Origin: an uncultured Pseudomonadota bacterium
GTDB taxonomy: Bacteria > Pseudomonadota > Gammaproteobacteria > Burkholderiales > Nitrosomonadaceae
Length of the DNA: 6,627 bases
Assembly: GCA_903957805.1 (NCBI GenBank)
Contig: CAJBQQ010000265.1
Coordinates: 1 to 6,627 of the forward strand
Direction of reading: 5' to 3'
Under the pieces are notes generated by a model, which did no database searches, was not told the origin of the DNA, and worked only from the letters and a program-made list of their open reading frames with translations. Shown one piece after another: positions 1-6,384 of the stretch. Position 1 is the first letter of the stretch; the number at the start of each line of letters is the position of its first letter. A program made the position numbers and the translations under genes.

Positions 1-2475
1 CTGTGAGTACATGAACCGTAGCGACCAGCAGCAGGCATTATACTCAATCCCTACCAGTCTCTCCAGAGTTCTGGAGTCTAGAAGAGAGTAGTTTATTTTC
101 CCGACAGCCTGCCATTTATCATTGAAACGCCACTGGGCTGATATATCCGCCTGGTGAAGTCCAAGTGGGTTCACAGGATATAACGGGATTACTATTGGAT
201 TCAGTAGTGCACCAGGCCCAAAACGGGAATATCGGTAGCCGAGGTTAATGACTCTGCCTATTTGTGGGCTGTAACTGAGGGCAGATCGTACCACGTCGAC
301 TTCTGCCTTATTCTGATCAAACTGAACGGTTGTATCGGTCTTGATTTGTGGCGTGAAGTGACCCGTGACTCCAGCGATAAGGTCTATCTTGCTATTGGTT
401 GGGGGTACTCCTGCCAAGGTTACCCGGGTCGGGGTGAAGAAAATCTGCTGACCTATGCTCAGGCTTAGACGTTCCTTTCCAGTGTTTGCTTCGAGGAATC
501 GTGAAGTGAGTCCCAGTGTGACTCGGTTAGCGTCATTGATGCGATCACTCCCGCTGAAGCGGTTCTCATTAAATATTTGCATGAAACTAAAATCTGTAAA
601 GGCTGAATCAAAGTTGGGTAGGCGGGTCTGGTCGCGGTAAGGGACATAGACATACATAGCTCGTGGTTCGAGGGTTTGGGTGAAGCGCTCTCCACGTACG
701 GTAACATCACGGTCAAAAGTGAGGCCGCTATCCAAGCTTAGTATGGGCAGAGTACGGTCCGGCTGCAGAGGGCTGCCCAAATTGGTTACGGCCTGGCTGG
801 CATTGAGGTCATAGCTGGTGTGGTGTATGCCAATTTTCGGGATAATAAAACCGAATTCCTTGCGAAGAGGAAAGCTGATGCTGGGATTAAATACTAGGCG
901 GTTACCAGTTGGCATGCTAGCCAGTCTATGAGAGAAGCTCGTCCAACTGCTCTTCAGATCAAGCTCCGCACCGAAAATATTGGGTTTTGTTATATTTAGT
1001 GTAAATTCCGGCAAGCGCTGGTAAATCCCTCCCCCGCGGATATTCTGGAAGCTCTGTGTCATCACTTTGAAATTGACTGAACCATCCCCCCAGAGATTAT
1101 TTTGATAGGCGAGAGATGCTTCTTGCTTCATATTTGCCTGGCTGGTCTTTGTGACATCATAGGCCAGGTCAATGAAGTAGTTATTATCAGAAACCTTGTT
1201 GAAGTCAACATTGCCGGTCCATCCATAGCCAAACCTCTGCTCGTGTTTGAAGGCTAGGCTATATCGATTCAGATCGGAAGTAACTGCACCTGGAATTGCG
1301 CCTGAAGTTGCGCTGGGTAAGATCTCTAGCAGTAGATTTCCGGTTGCTTTCTTATCTATATAACGCAATTCATTTTGCATCATGATGCCACGGTTGGACA
1401 TTGATCGCATCGCGAAGGTTGCATCAATATTGGGCGCAATATTCCAATAAAATGGAATCGTGAGCTCGGCGCCAGTTCTAACGCTGTAACCAATTTCAGG
1501 GGCGAGTAGTCCGCTTTTTCGGGTCTTAGTGTCAAGGGAGAAGTTTACCCATGGCGTATAAGCGATCGGAACCCCCTTGAAAGCGATCGTGACATGGCGG
1601 CCGGTACCTACCTCTTTCTTGTTGTCTATTTTCAGATCATCTGCCAGAAGCATCCAGTCATTGTCACCTTCTGGGCAGGTGGTGTAGCTTCCTTGCCGGA
1701 CCCGGTAGTTATCCTCACCTTCAAACATTAGTAACTTAGCGGTACCTCGGGCGCTACCAGCATCCTTATCGAGTCCCTCCTGAAGACGATAATTAACCTG
1801 GCTTAATTGACCGGTTGTATTGTCAAGATTTAGCCTGAGTTCAGAGCCTTCAATTAGGTCTTTGCCGCCCCGGCGCTCGATACGCACGGTGTCCTCGACC
1901 GTAATCTCATTAGTATTTGGAAGATATCTTATTCGTTTAGCCGTGATGAGCTTGTCATCACTACGCACTTCGACATTGCCGATCGCCTCGAACATTTCGT
2001 CGACAGTCCCTTCTAGGCTATCAGCATCGATATATACCAGTTTGTTTTCTGATTCAGCGCCCCGTAGCTCATTCTCATATAAGGAGCCGACCCCGCGCTC
2101 CTGATGACCCTGCACCCATCCAACTTCTGCGGATACAAATTTATTGGGGTTGGCGATTTTCTTTGCGATAGAAATCGTCGGTCCGACCGGGGTGGTGGGG
2201 GTTGGTGGTACGGGTGCAGCCACTACAATTGGGGTTACGCCGCGCAGTTGGATCTCACCAAGCAGCTCAATGTTGCGCTCATAGTGACCCTGCATTCGAC
2301 CAGCTTCAATGTGTGAGGGCGAGGGGACATTGTTGCTTTTCAGTGTCTTTCGTACCAGTGGCGGTGAGTCAACAATCGCGTTCAGGGTGGGTGAAGAGGT
2401 TTCGGCTAGTACATTGAACGAGATGCAAAGTAAGAAAATCAGCCAATGGATAGGGTAGGGGAAATATGAGCTCAT
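1..2475 (-). CDS. lptD: LPS-assembly protein LptD (OstA/Imp), C-terminus cut by the left window edge
   Basis: Outer-membrane beta-barrel that, with lipoprotein LptE, receives LPS from the periplasmic LptA bridge and inserts it into the outer leaflet. I translated the minus frame by hand: 825 codons without a stop from ATG 2475 to the window edge. Visible parts: a signal peptide with hydrophobic core WLIFLLCISFNVLA (about residues 11-24); a duplicated segment (57-79 and 117-139) around a Pro/Thr linker; an OstA-like periplasmic domain from about 149 (IDADSLEG, EAIGNVEVRS); TTCPEGDNDW at about 265-274; the family signatures YTPW (306-309), LLAPEIGYS (323-331), PFYWNIAPN (341-349), YVYVPYRDQ (608-616); and the C-terminal Cys pair EYNACCWSLR with C815-C816. 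Family proteins usually continue some 45-50 residues past this motif, so little is missing. The mature part shows only one N-terminal Cys, C267. The start is uncertain: ATG 2475 fits the signal peptide but lacks a Shine-Dalgarno; ATG 2526 and GTG 2697 are in frame. surA would be expected beyond the left edge (inference). Confidence 0.95.
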   Translation of the reverse strand, partial: MSSYFPYPIHWLIFLLCISFNVLAETSSPTLNAIVDSPPLVRKTLKSNNVPSPSHIEAGRMQGHYERNIELLGEIQLRGVTPIVVAAPVPPTPTTPVGPTISIAKKIANPNKFVSAEVGWVQGHQERGVGSLYENELRGAESENKLVYIDADSLEGTVDEMFEAIGNVEVRSDDKLITAKRIRYLPNTNEITVEDTVRIERRGGKDLIEGSELRLNLDNTTGQLSQVNYRLQEGLDKDAGSARGTAKLLMFEGEDNYRVRQGSYTTCPEGDNDWMLLADDLKIDNKKEVGTGRHVTIAFKGVPIAYTPWVNFSLDTKTRKSGLLAPEIGYSVRTGAELTIPFYWNIAPNIDATFAMRSMSNRGIMMQNELRYIDKKATGNLLLEILPSATSGAIPGAVTSDLNRYSLAFKHEQRFGYGWTGNVDFNKVSDNNYFIDLAYDVTKTSQANMKQEASLAYQNNLWGDGSVNFKVMTQSFQNIRGGGIYQRLPEFTLNITKPNIFGAELDLKSSWTSFSHRLASMPTGNRLVFNPSISFPLRKEFGFIIPKIGIHHTSYDLNASQAVTNLGSPLQPDRTLPILSLDSGLTFDRDVTVRGERFTQTLEPRAMYVYVPYRDQTRLPNFDSAFTDFSFMQIFNENRFSGSDRINDANRVTLGLTSRFLEANTGKERLSLSIGQQIFFTPTRVTLAGVPPTNSKIDLIAGVTGHFTPQIKTDTTVQFDQNKAEVDVVRSALSYSPQIGRVINLGYRYSRFGPGALLNPIVIPLYPVNPLGLHQADISAQWRFNDKWQAVGKINYSLLDSRTLERLVGIEYNACCWSLRFMYSQ
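2095..2127 (-). repeat. Second copy of an in-frame duplication inside lptD
   Basis: This stretch matches 2275-2307 over about 33 bases, with long exact blocks such as GCGCTC and TGACCCTGCA in plus orientation. The two copies lie exactly 180 bases (60 codons) apart. It encodes part of EVGWVQGHQERGVGSLYENELRG (shown here only as its core QGHQER and ELRG), residues 117-139 of LptD. The protein similarity extends further than the DNA similarity, so the duplication looks old. Confidence 0.6.
2275..2307 (-). repeat. First copy of an in-frame duplication inside lptD
   Basis: Partner of the copy at 2095-2127. It encodes the start of LptD residues 57-79, with core MQGHYER and IQLRG. Aligned without gaps to residues 117-139, 12 of 23 residues are identical (E, G, QGH, ER, L, E, LRG). 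Both copies resemble the short repeating beta-strand units of OstA/LptA-type domains, so this may be a degenerate extra unit of the periplasmic jellyroll. Confidence 0.6.
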
Positions 2476-2487
2476 TTTTTGGAGCTC
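2468..2487 (-). promoter_or_regulatory. Hairpin spanning the lptD ATG
   Basis: GAGCTC occurs at 2468-2473 and again at 2482-2487. Because GAGCTC is self-complementary, the minus-strand RNA can form a 6-bp stem with the 8-base loop CAAAAAAU. The A and U of the AUG at 2475 lie in the loop and its G closes the stem. No Shine-Dalgarno is visible just upstream of this ATG, so folding could influence initiation. If translation begins further upstream the hairpin would sit inside the coding region. The structure is read directly; the regulatory role is inference. Confidence 0.4.
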
Positions 2488-2539
2488 TGCCGTGAAAAGG
2501 CTGTCCGGCCGCGGATCAATTGCCATTTTCAGGTTTCTA

Positions 2540-2548
2540 ATTATCGCA
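2540..2548 (-). promoter_or_regulatory. Candidate extended -10 promoter for lptD
   Basis: Read on the minus strand, 2548-2540 is TGCGATAAT: an extended -10 (TG, one base, then GATAAT, five of six matches to TATAAT). The -35 region is poor (about three of six at best), as is common for extended -10 promoters. Transcription would start near 2533, leaving roughly 58 bases before ATG 2475. If real, it would exclude the upstream GTG 2697 as the start on this transcript. No convincing sigma-E type motif (GGAACTT) was found. Confidence 0.35.
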
Positions 2549-2726
2549 TTACCGGTATCGAAGTGCGACGGCATGTATCCTTTTGCGGTCGGCTTCCAGG
2601 GAAGGGAGCATTCATTGGTCCTGCCACTCAGCCTGTCAGACGATGCTGCATGGGCGAATAAGGTTGTAAGTGTAACAAAAAATAAGGCACAAACCACATA
2701 CAATCCTTGATAATCTGGGTATTAGC

Positions 2727-2754
2727 GGGGGGTATCATCTTCAGTTGAGGGGGG
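2727..2754. repeat. Two G6 tracts 22 bp apart in the divergent region
   Basis: GGGGGGT occurs at 2727-2733 and at 2749-2755 on the plus strand, 22 bases start to start, close to two DNA helical turns. They lie about 55-80 bases upstream of the candidate -35 for the phosphatase gene, a place where an activator could bind. With only two G tracts the segment does not meet the usual quadruplex pattern. The function is unknown. Confidence 0.4.
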
Positions 2755-2806
2755 TGAACAGGATAGATATTGCTGCCGGACATATTAAAGAAAGTATGTG
2801 ACAGTT

Positions 2807-2835
2807 TTGGTACTCAGTCTCACTGACAGGATAAT
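2807..2835 (+). promoter_or_regulatory. Candidate sigma-70 promoter for the histidine phosphatase gene
   Basis: TTGGTA (2807-2812, four of six matches to TTGACA) is followed after exactly 17 bases by GATAAT (2830-2835, five of six matches to TATAAT). Transcription would begin near 2842, about 20 bases before ATG 2863. Spacing and position are ideal, but the call rests on pattern alone. Confidence 0.45.
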
Positions 2836-2862
2836 CTCTCCATCTGCTTCGAAGTAAATCCA

Positions 2863-3501
2863 ATGTACATTAGCCGCATCATTCTTCTTCGCCACGGTGA
2901 AACTGTATGGAATCAAGAGAGCCGTATCCAGGGGCATCTCGATAGCCCCCTCAGTGCCACCGGTATCGCGCAGGCTGAGGCCTTAGCTCAACGGTTGGCG
3001 GGTGAAAACTTTGCTGCCATTTATAGCAGCGATCTGGGTCGAGCACATGAGACAGCGGAGCGTATTGCGAGCGTTACCAGCCACCGAGTCATTCTTGATT
3101 CAACTCTCAGGGAGCGCAATCTAGGGGTGCTACAAGGGCTCATTCGTACCGAAGCAAAGTCCTTGTATCCAGAAATCTATACCCGTTACAGGACCTTTGA
3201 TCCAGACTGTGTGATCCCGGGTGGTGAGAATGCAATTCATTTCATTACGAGGGTGGTAGCGACTTTTACTTCTATTGCGAGTCGGTTTCCTGGGAGATCT
3301 GTAGTGGTGGTAACCCACGGTGGGACCTTGGATGTGATGTATCGTCATGCCAGCGGGCTTCCGTTGCAGGGACCACGCACGGCTTCATTGCCGAATGCTG
3401 GTTTCAATTGTCTAATCCTTGACGAGGCGGGATGCTGGTCACCCCAGCTCTGGGGTGATGTAACTCATCTACAAAAACTTTTACCAGGTGGTAGTGGATG
3501 A
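2863..3501 (+). CDS. Histidine phosphatase family protein (phosphoglycerate-mutase-like)
   Basis: 212 residues, a usual length for bacterial members of the branch-1 histidine phosphatase superfamily, which transfer phosphate through a phospho-histidine. The catalytic set is complete: the R10-H11-G12-E13-T14 signature with nucleophile H11, R60 in SSDLGRA, acid/base E84 in LRERNLG, and H152 in VVTHGG. It looks soluble and cytoplasmic, with no signal peptide or membrane segment. The family covers cofactor-dependent phosphoglycerate mutase, GpmB-like phosphatases, alpha-ribazole phosphatase (CobC) and others, and sequence alone does not settle the substrate. At 212 residues it is shorter than classical GpmA (about 250), so a general phosphatase is more likely than the glycolytic enzyme. 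ATG 2863 lies just before the conserved first beta-strand; only a weak GAAG precedes it. No cobalamin genes are nearby to support CobC. It is divergent from lptD and lies 147 bases before mpl. Confidence 0.88.
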   Translation: MYISRIILLRHGETVWNQESRIQGHLDSPLSATGIAQAEALAQRLAGENFAAIYSSDLGRAHETAERIASVTSHRVILDSTLRERNLGVLQGLIRTEAKSLYPEIYTRYRTFDPDCVIPGGENAIHFITRVVATFTSIASRFPGRSVVVVTHGGTLDVMYRHASGLPLQGPRTASLPNAGFNCLILDEAGCWSPQLWGDVTHLQKLLPGGSG

Positions 3502-3573
3502 GGCGGCCTGATGTTAGGCAGAGAGTCGTTGCGCGAATAAACTTTCGGGCGGATGCCGTGATATAACTATAAG

Positions 3574-3599
3574 AGCCACTCAGAGTCGGTTGTTTTTTT
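3574..3599 (+). terminator. Possible weak intrinsic terminator after the phosphatase gene
   Basis: AGCC (3574-3577) pairs with GGTT (3588-3591, one G-T wobble) and ACT (3578-3580) with AGT (3584-3586), with one bulged C and a CAG loop. A T7 run follows at 3593-3599. The stem is short and imperfect, so termination would be partial. It lies 49 bases before the mpl start, and some read-through into mpl is plausible. Confidence 0.35.
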
Positions 3600-3638
3600 G
3601 ACGAGCCGCGCCTGCTGGGTGCGTTCTATTCCATCTTT

Positions 3639-3643
3639 AGGAG
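3639..3643 (+). promoter_or_regulatory. Shine-Dalgarno that fixes the mpl start at TTG 3649
   Basis: AGGAG at 3639-3643 stands five bases before TTG 3649. The in-frame TTG at 3598 would add 17 residues (TSRACWVRSIPSLGAD) ahead of the conserved HIHILGICG strand, and it directly follows a T run with no Shine-Dalgarno. The downstream TTG is therefore preferred. Confidence 0.8.
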
Positions 3644-3648
3644 CTGAC

Positions 3649-4998
3649 TTGCATATTCATATTCTCGGCATTTGCGGTACTTTTATGGGCGGGGTCGCGG
3701 CAATAGCCCGCGAGGCTGGGCACAGGGTCACGGGATGCGATGCCGGTGTCTATCCGCCGATGAGCACTCAACTGGAGAGGCAAGGGATCGATCTGATTGA
3801 GGGATACTCTCCTGAACAGATCGGACTGAATCCTGATGTGTTTGTGGTTGGTAACGTGGTATCTCGTGGCAATCTATTGATGGAAGAAATTCTTGGACGC
3901 AATCTACCTTATATTTCAGGTCCGCAATGGCTTTCAGAGAACGTATTACGAGATAAATGGGTGCTGGCAGTTGCGGGTACCCACGGTAAAACGACTACTA
4001 GCTCGATGTTGGCATGGATACTTGCAGATGCCGGTATGGAGCCCGGTTTTCTGATCGGCGGAATACCTCAGAATTTTGGTATATCGGCTCGGCTTGGTAG
4101 TGACTCACCTTTCTTTGTTATCGAAGCGGATGAGTATGACACCGCCTTCTTTGACAAGCGTTCTAAATTTGTTCATTACCGCCCCAGGACGGTAATTCTC
4201 AATAATTTGGAGTTCGATCATGCTGATATCTTCGTTGATCTTGCTGCTATCGAGCATCAATTTCATCAACTCGTCCGTATCGTCCCAAATAATGGTTTAA
4301 TCGTTACTAATGGCAGGGATGAGAGTTTGCAGCGAGTTCTGGCCAAAGGTTGTAGGACGCCATTGGAAAAAGTGGGGACACCAGACGGCTGGCAGGCGAG
4401 TACCCAGGAGGGTGGGGGAATTGCCATCTCCTATATGGACGAGCCGCAGGGTATTCTGAACTGGGAGCTGATGGGCGATCATAACCGCATGAATGCTTTG
4501 GCAGCGTTGTCTGCGGCTCGCCATGCTGGCGTGCCAGTTAGAACTGGCATCGAGTCGCTGGCGCGATTTAAAAACGTCAAGCGTCGTATGGAAGTGCGCG
4601 GCATAGTCAGGGGCATCACTGTATACGATGATTTCGCTCATCATCCCACTGCAATCCACACGACGTTGCAAGGTTTGCGCGACAAAGTAAATGGAGGACG
4701 CATTGTCGCGGTCCTAGAGCCTCGTTCTAATACCATGAAGATGGGGACTTGGAAGGAAAGTCTGGCAGGTAGTCTTACAGTTGCCGATCGAGTGTTCTGT
4801 TATACCGCTAACCTGGGTTGGAATGCCGCAGAATCTTTGCAGTCTCTCGGTTCCAAAATATCAAACCACGACAGTCTAGAGCAGTTAATCGCTGCTATTG
4901 TCGAAACCACCCACTCTGGCGATCACGTGCTTATTATGAGCAATGGCGGTTTCGGTGGCATTCATGAGAAATTACTCAAGGCGTTGGTTGTAGCATGA
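3649..4998 (+). CDS. mpl: UDP-N-acetylmuramate:L-alanyl-gamma-D-glutamyl-meso-diaminopimelate ligase
   Basis: Cytoplasmic Mur-ligase family enzyme of peptidoglycan recycling. It uses ATP to join the recovered tripeptide L-Ala-gamma-D-Glu-meso-DAP to UDP-MurNAc, feeding it back into precursor synthesis. With the TTG start it has 449 residues, close to the roughly 457 of E. coli Mpl. Domains in order: an N-terminal nucleotide-binding Rossmann-like part beginning HIHILGICGTFMGG (2-15); the ATP-binding central domain with P-loop GTHGKTT (110-116), EADEYDTAFF (159-168) and NNLEFDHADIF (185-195); GDHNRMN (276-282) at the hinge; and the C-terminal domain with DDFAHHPTA (327-335) and EPRSNTMK (357-364). 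The C-terminal end has SNGGFGGIH (431-439). LEFDHADIF and DDFAHHPTAI favour Mpl over MurC. No strong promoter is visible; TATAAC/TATAAG at 3562-3573 lacks a -35. It may be partly co-transcribed with the phosphatase gene. It ends 49 bases from the convergent gene. Confidence 0.96.
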   Translation: MHIHILGICGTFMGGVAAIAREAGHRVTGCDAGVYPPMSTQLERQGIDLIEGYSPEQIGLNPDVFVVGNVVSRGNLLMEEILGRNLPYISGPQWLSENVLRDKWVLAVAGTHGKTTTSSMLAWILADAGMEPGFLIGGIPQNFGISARLGSDSPFFVIEADEYDTAFFDKRSKFVHYRPRTVILNNLEFDHADIFVDLAAIEHQFHQLVRIVPNNGLIVTNGRDESLQRVLAKGCRTPLEKVGTPDGWQASTQEGGGIAISYMDEPQGILNWELMGDHNRMNALAALSAARHAGVPVRTGIESLARFKNVKRRMEVRGIVRGITVYDDFAHHPTAIHTTLQGLRDKVNGGRIVAVLEPRSNTMKMGTWKESLAGSLTVADRVFCYTANLGWNAAESLQSLGSKISNHDSLEQLIAAIVETTHSGDHVLIMSNGGFGGIHEKLLKALVVA

Positions 4999-5047
4999 TC
5001 TCTCGGTGATCGGTCAATCCTGCAACTTTGAGTTCAAGATCCTCAGT

Positions 5048-6124
5048 TCAAGTGGCATAAGTTGCGAGTGGTTTAGCTGCCTTCCAGAATTTCCATAAGT
5101 CATAGCTTGTTATAGAGAAACTCTTGATGCTACGTTCATCAACAGTGGTGAGGGTAAGTTTTTCTAGTTCACCCTGCTTTAAGGCCGTTAGCAAGGGGCC
5201 GAACCACTCCAGTTCAAATTTATTCAGGCTTTCTCGCCAGCCGTAAGCATCATCGTATTGAGCCTTCCCGCTTAGCATGTCGAGTATGACCAAGTGATTG
5301 CCAGTTGTGGCAGCATGATGCCATTCTGCTGCTGTGGGTGGGAGATCCGCATGACTCGTAGTGGTTGCCAATGCGAGGGACTTGGGGAGAACAGCATTGC
5401 CCCATATATGAGTATAGGGAGAGACGATCGATTGTGGCATGGTTCCGCCACCCCAGGGCCAGATGCTATTAATAGCAAGTTCACCTCGCGCTTCGCGCGC
5501 TAGATTGAGTGGATGCTCGTATAGGAACATTTGGATCTCGTTGAAGTATCTCTGCCATTGGAGACCATCTCCACCGGATGGAAGAAGATCGCTGATGTTC
5601 CTGCCGGAGACTGCACTGAGCAAGTGGGTCTTCAGAGTAGGCACTTCGGCCACACGCAAATACCAGCGGTCTGGGGCTAGCGGTAGAAGAGGTGGTCTCT
5701 GTGTCGCGATACCGGAGCTCCCTACCGTGAGATCGTAACCATCTCCGGCAAAATGGCGGTTAAGTAAATCAGTAAATTGGACTGCTTCTTCTGCTGTAAC
5801 TCGGAAAATCCGGCTGTCGGCCAGCACAATCTGGTTGTGCTCGATCCGTAAATGTACAGGATCAGCGCGGAGCCAGTAATGATTTCCGGTTGTTACCTGA
5901 CCACCGCTGTCGGCCTGCAACGTGATCGGCGCCACTGGCCAGTCTTGCTGTTTTTCTACACCAAAAGTGCGGCACAGCCAAGCCTCGAGCCCATTCGAAT
6001 CATCTTCAGTACGTAAGCTTTTCGCAAGCAGGGTTTCAAGAGCGGGTAACGGGAGGTCGCGGTATATTTCAGGCAAGGAATCTTCCGGCCAGAACAGGGA
6101 AGGAATGAGAAGATGCAACTTCAT
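5048..6124 (-). CDS. RpfE-type / COG4255-like protein, distantly phosphoglycerate-mutase-like
   Basis: 358 residues from ATG 6124, beginning MKLHLLIPSLFWPE. I recognise it as the family often labelled 'regulatory protein, RpfE type' or 'phosphoglycerate mutase' in beta- and gammaproteobacteria; its biochemical role is not established. Visible blocks: LPALETLLAK (about 26-35), EAWLCRTFGV, WLRADPVHLR (84-93), LNRHFAGDGYD (121-131), DRWYLR (152-157), NEIQMFLYEHPLN (195-207), and NSIWPWGGG (219-227). The last resembles the NxIWxWGxG segment of archaeal-type cofactor-independent phosphoglycerate mutases. The N-terminal metal-binding Asp-Gly motif of those enzymes is absent, so catalysis looks unlikely (inference). 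There is no signal peptide or membrane segment. The start is chosen because the family begins at MxLHLLIP; an in-frame ATG at 6193 would overlap the copper-chaperone gene by 23 bases. Neither start has a good Shine-Dalgarno. It follows the copper genes by 46 bases on the same strand and converges with mpl. Confidence 0.82.
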   Translation of the reverse strand: MKLHLLIPSLFWPEDSLPEIYRDLPLPALETLLAKSLRTEDDSNGLEAWLCRTFGVEKQQDWPVAPITLQADSGGQVTTGNHYWLRADPVHLRIEHNQIVLADSRIFRVTAEEAVQFTDLLNRHFAGDGYDLTVGSSGIATQRPPLLPLAPDRWYLRVAEVPTLKTHLLSAVSGRNISDLLPSGGDGLQWQRYFNEIQMFLYEHPLNLAREARGELAINSIWPWGGGTMPQSIVSPYTHIWGNAVLPKSLALATTTSHADLPPTAAEWHHAATTGNHLVILDMLSGKAQYDDAYGWRESLNKFELEWFGPLLTALKQGELEKLTLTTVDERSIKSFSITSYDLWKFWKAAKPLATYAT

Positions 6125-6170
6125 TGTGCGCAGGAAGGGGGTGAATAAATAGAGTTTTGGTCCGTGCTGA

Positions 6171-6377
6171 TTAAACGACTTCGAAGCCCGCATCCCTGAT
6201 GGTCTGCTCTAAAAGAGCAATACTGATTATTGCATCATCATGCTGAACCCTAGCCTGAGCATTCTCTAGCGAAACATCCGCATCTCCAACCCCGGGGAGA
6301 GTTTTCAGTACATTCTTTATACTCTTAACACAGCCCACGCAGGTCATACCTTTGATGGTGATCACAGTTGTTCGCAT
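6171..6377 (-). CDS. copZ: Heavy-metal-associated domain protein, CopZ-like copper chaperone
   Basis: 68 residues forming a single HMA domain (beta-alpha-beta-beta-alpha-beta fold). The Cu(I) site is GMTCVGC, with C13 and C16 as ligands on the loop before the first helix. SIKNVLKTLPGV, DVSLENAQARV and IRDAGFEVV follow in the usual positions. Such proteins carry Cu(I) in the cytoplasm and pass it to the HMA domains or the entry site of a copper ATPase, which is encoded directly upstream here. There is no signal peptide, so it is cytoplasmic. ATG 6377 has an excellent Shine-Dalgarno and lies 21 bases after the ATPase stop codon, so the two genes are very likely one transcript. A mercury-binding MerP role is less likely because MerP is periplasmic and has a leader. 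The symbol is by role; specificity for copper rests on the motif and the neighbour. Confidence 0.9.
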   Translation of the reverse strand: MRTTVITIKGMTCVGCVKSIKNVLKTLPGVGDADVSLENAQARVQHDDAIISIALLEQTIRDAGFEVV

Positions 6378-6384
6378 TTGCTAC

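Larger units (their letters stand above)
2476..2862. other. Divergent intergenic region between lptD and the histidine phosphatase gene
   Basis: 387 bases separate the two divergent genes. The lptD frame stays open upstream of ATG 2475 back to a TAA at 2722-2724, with possible starts at ATG 2526, ATG 2574, GTG 2697 and TTG 2703. Only GTG 2697 has a good Shine-Dalgarno (AAGGA, six bases away). Its first residues, VCALFFVTLTTLFAHAA, also look like a signal-peptide core. The region further holds candidate promoters in each direction and two G6 tracts. Plus-strand ORFs here have no recognisable product. Confidence 0.6.

Noticed and set aside
262..2417. Plus-strand short ORFs (for example 262-468, 455-640, 1820-2104, 2104-2316, 2202-2417)
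   Set aside because: They lie antisense to the continuous lptD frame, have low-complexity or Ser/Arg-rich products without motifs, and lack convincing ribosome-binding sites.
1..2475. lptD as a pseudogene
   Set aside because: Codon-by-codon reading of the minus frame found no stop and no frame change; conserved motifs occur in the correct order from start to C-terminal Cys pair.
2655..2695. Sigma-70 promoter TTGTGC/TACAAC on the minus strand
   Set aside because: Only three and four of six matches with an 18-base spacer; weaker than the extended -10 at 2540-2548.
2479..2710. Plus-strand ORFs at 2479-2661 and 2492-2710 as small genes
   Set aside because: No recognisable product or Shine-Dalgarno, and the products show no hydrophobic, repetitive or domain pattern; they overlap the lptD leader.
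2727..2755. G-quadruplex
   Set aside because: Only two long G tracts are present, 15 bases apart; a third and fourth tract in suitable range are missing.
3598..3648. N-terminal extension of Mpl from TTG 3598
   Set aside because: It follows a T run, has no Shine-Dalgarno, and adds residues not expected before the conserved HIHILGICG strand; TTG 3649 has AGGAG at good spacing.
4999..5047. Bidirectional terminator between mpl and the RpfE-like gene
   Set aside because: A 49-base convergent gap would suit one, but no stem-loop followed by a T run is visible on either strand.
5031..5052. Direct repeat AGTTCAAG (5031-5038 and 5045-5052)
   Set aside because: Only 8 bases, 14 bp apart, between convergent genes; no hairpin, and easily explained by chance.
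5272..6152. ORFs at 5272-5484, 5294-5503, 5439-5738 and 5922-6152
   Set aside because: They are out-of-frame or antisense shadows of the RpfE-like gene with no family features.
6125..6193. N-terminal extension of the RpfE-like protein from ATG 6193
   Set aside because: It would overlap the chaperone gene by 23 bases and adds 23 residues before the family-typical MKLHLLIP start.
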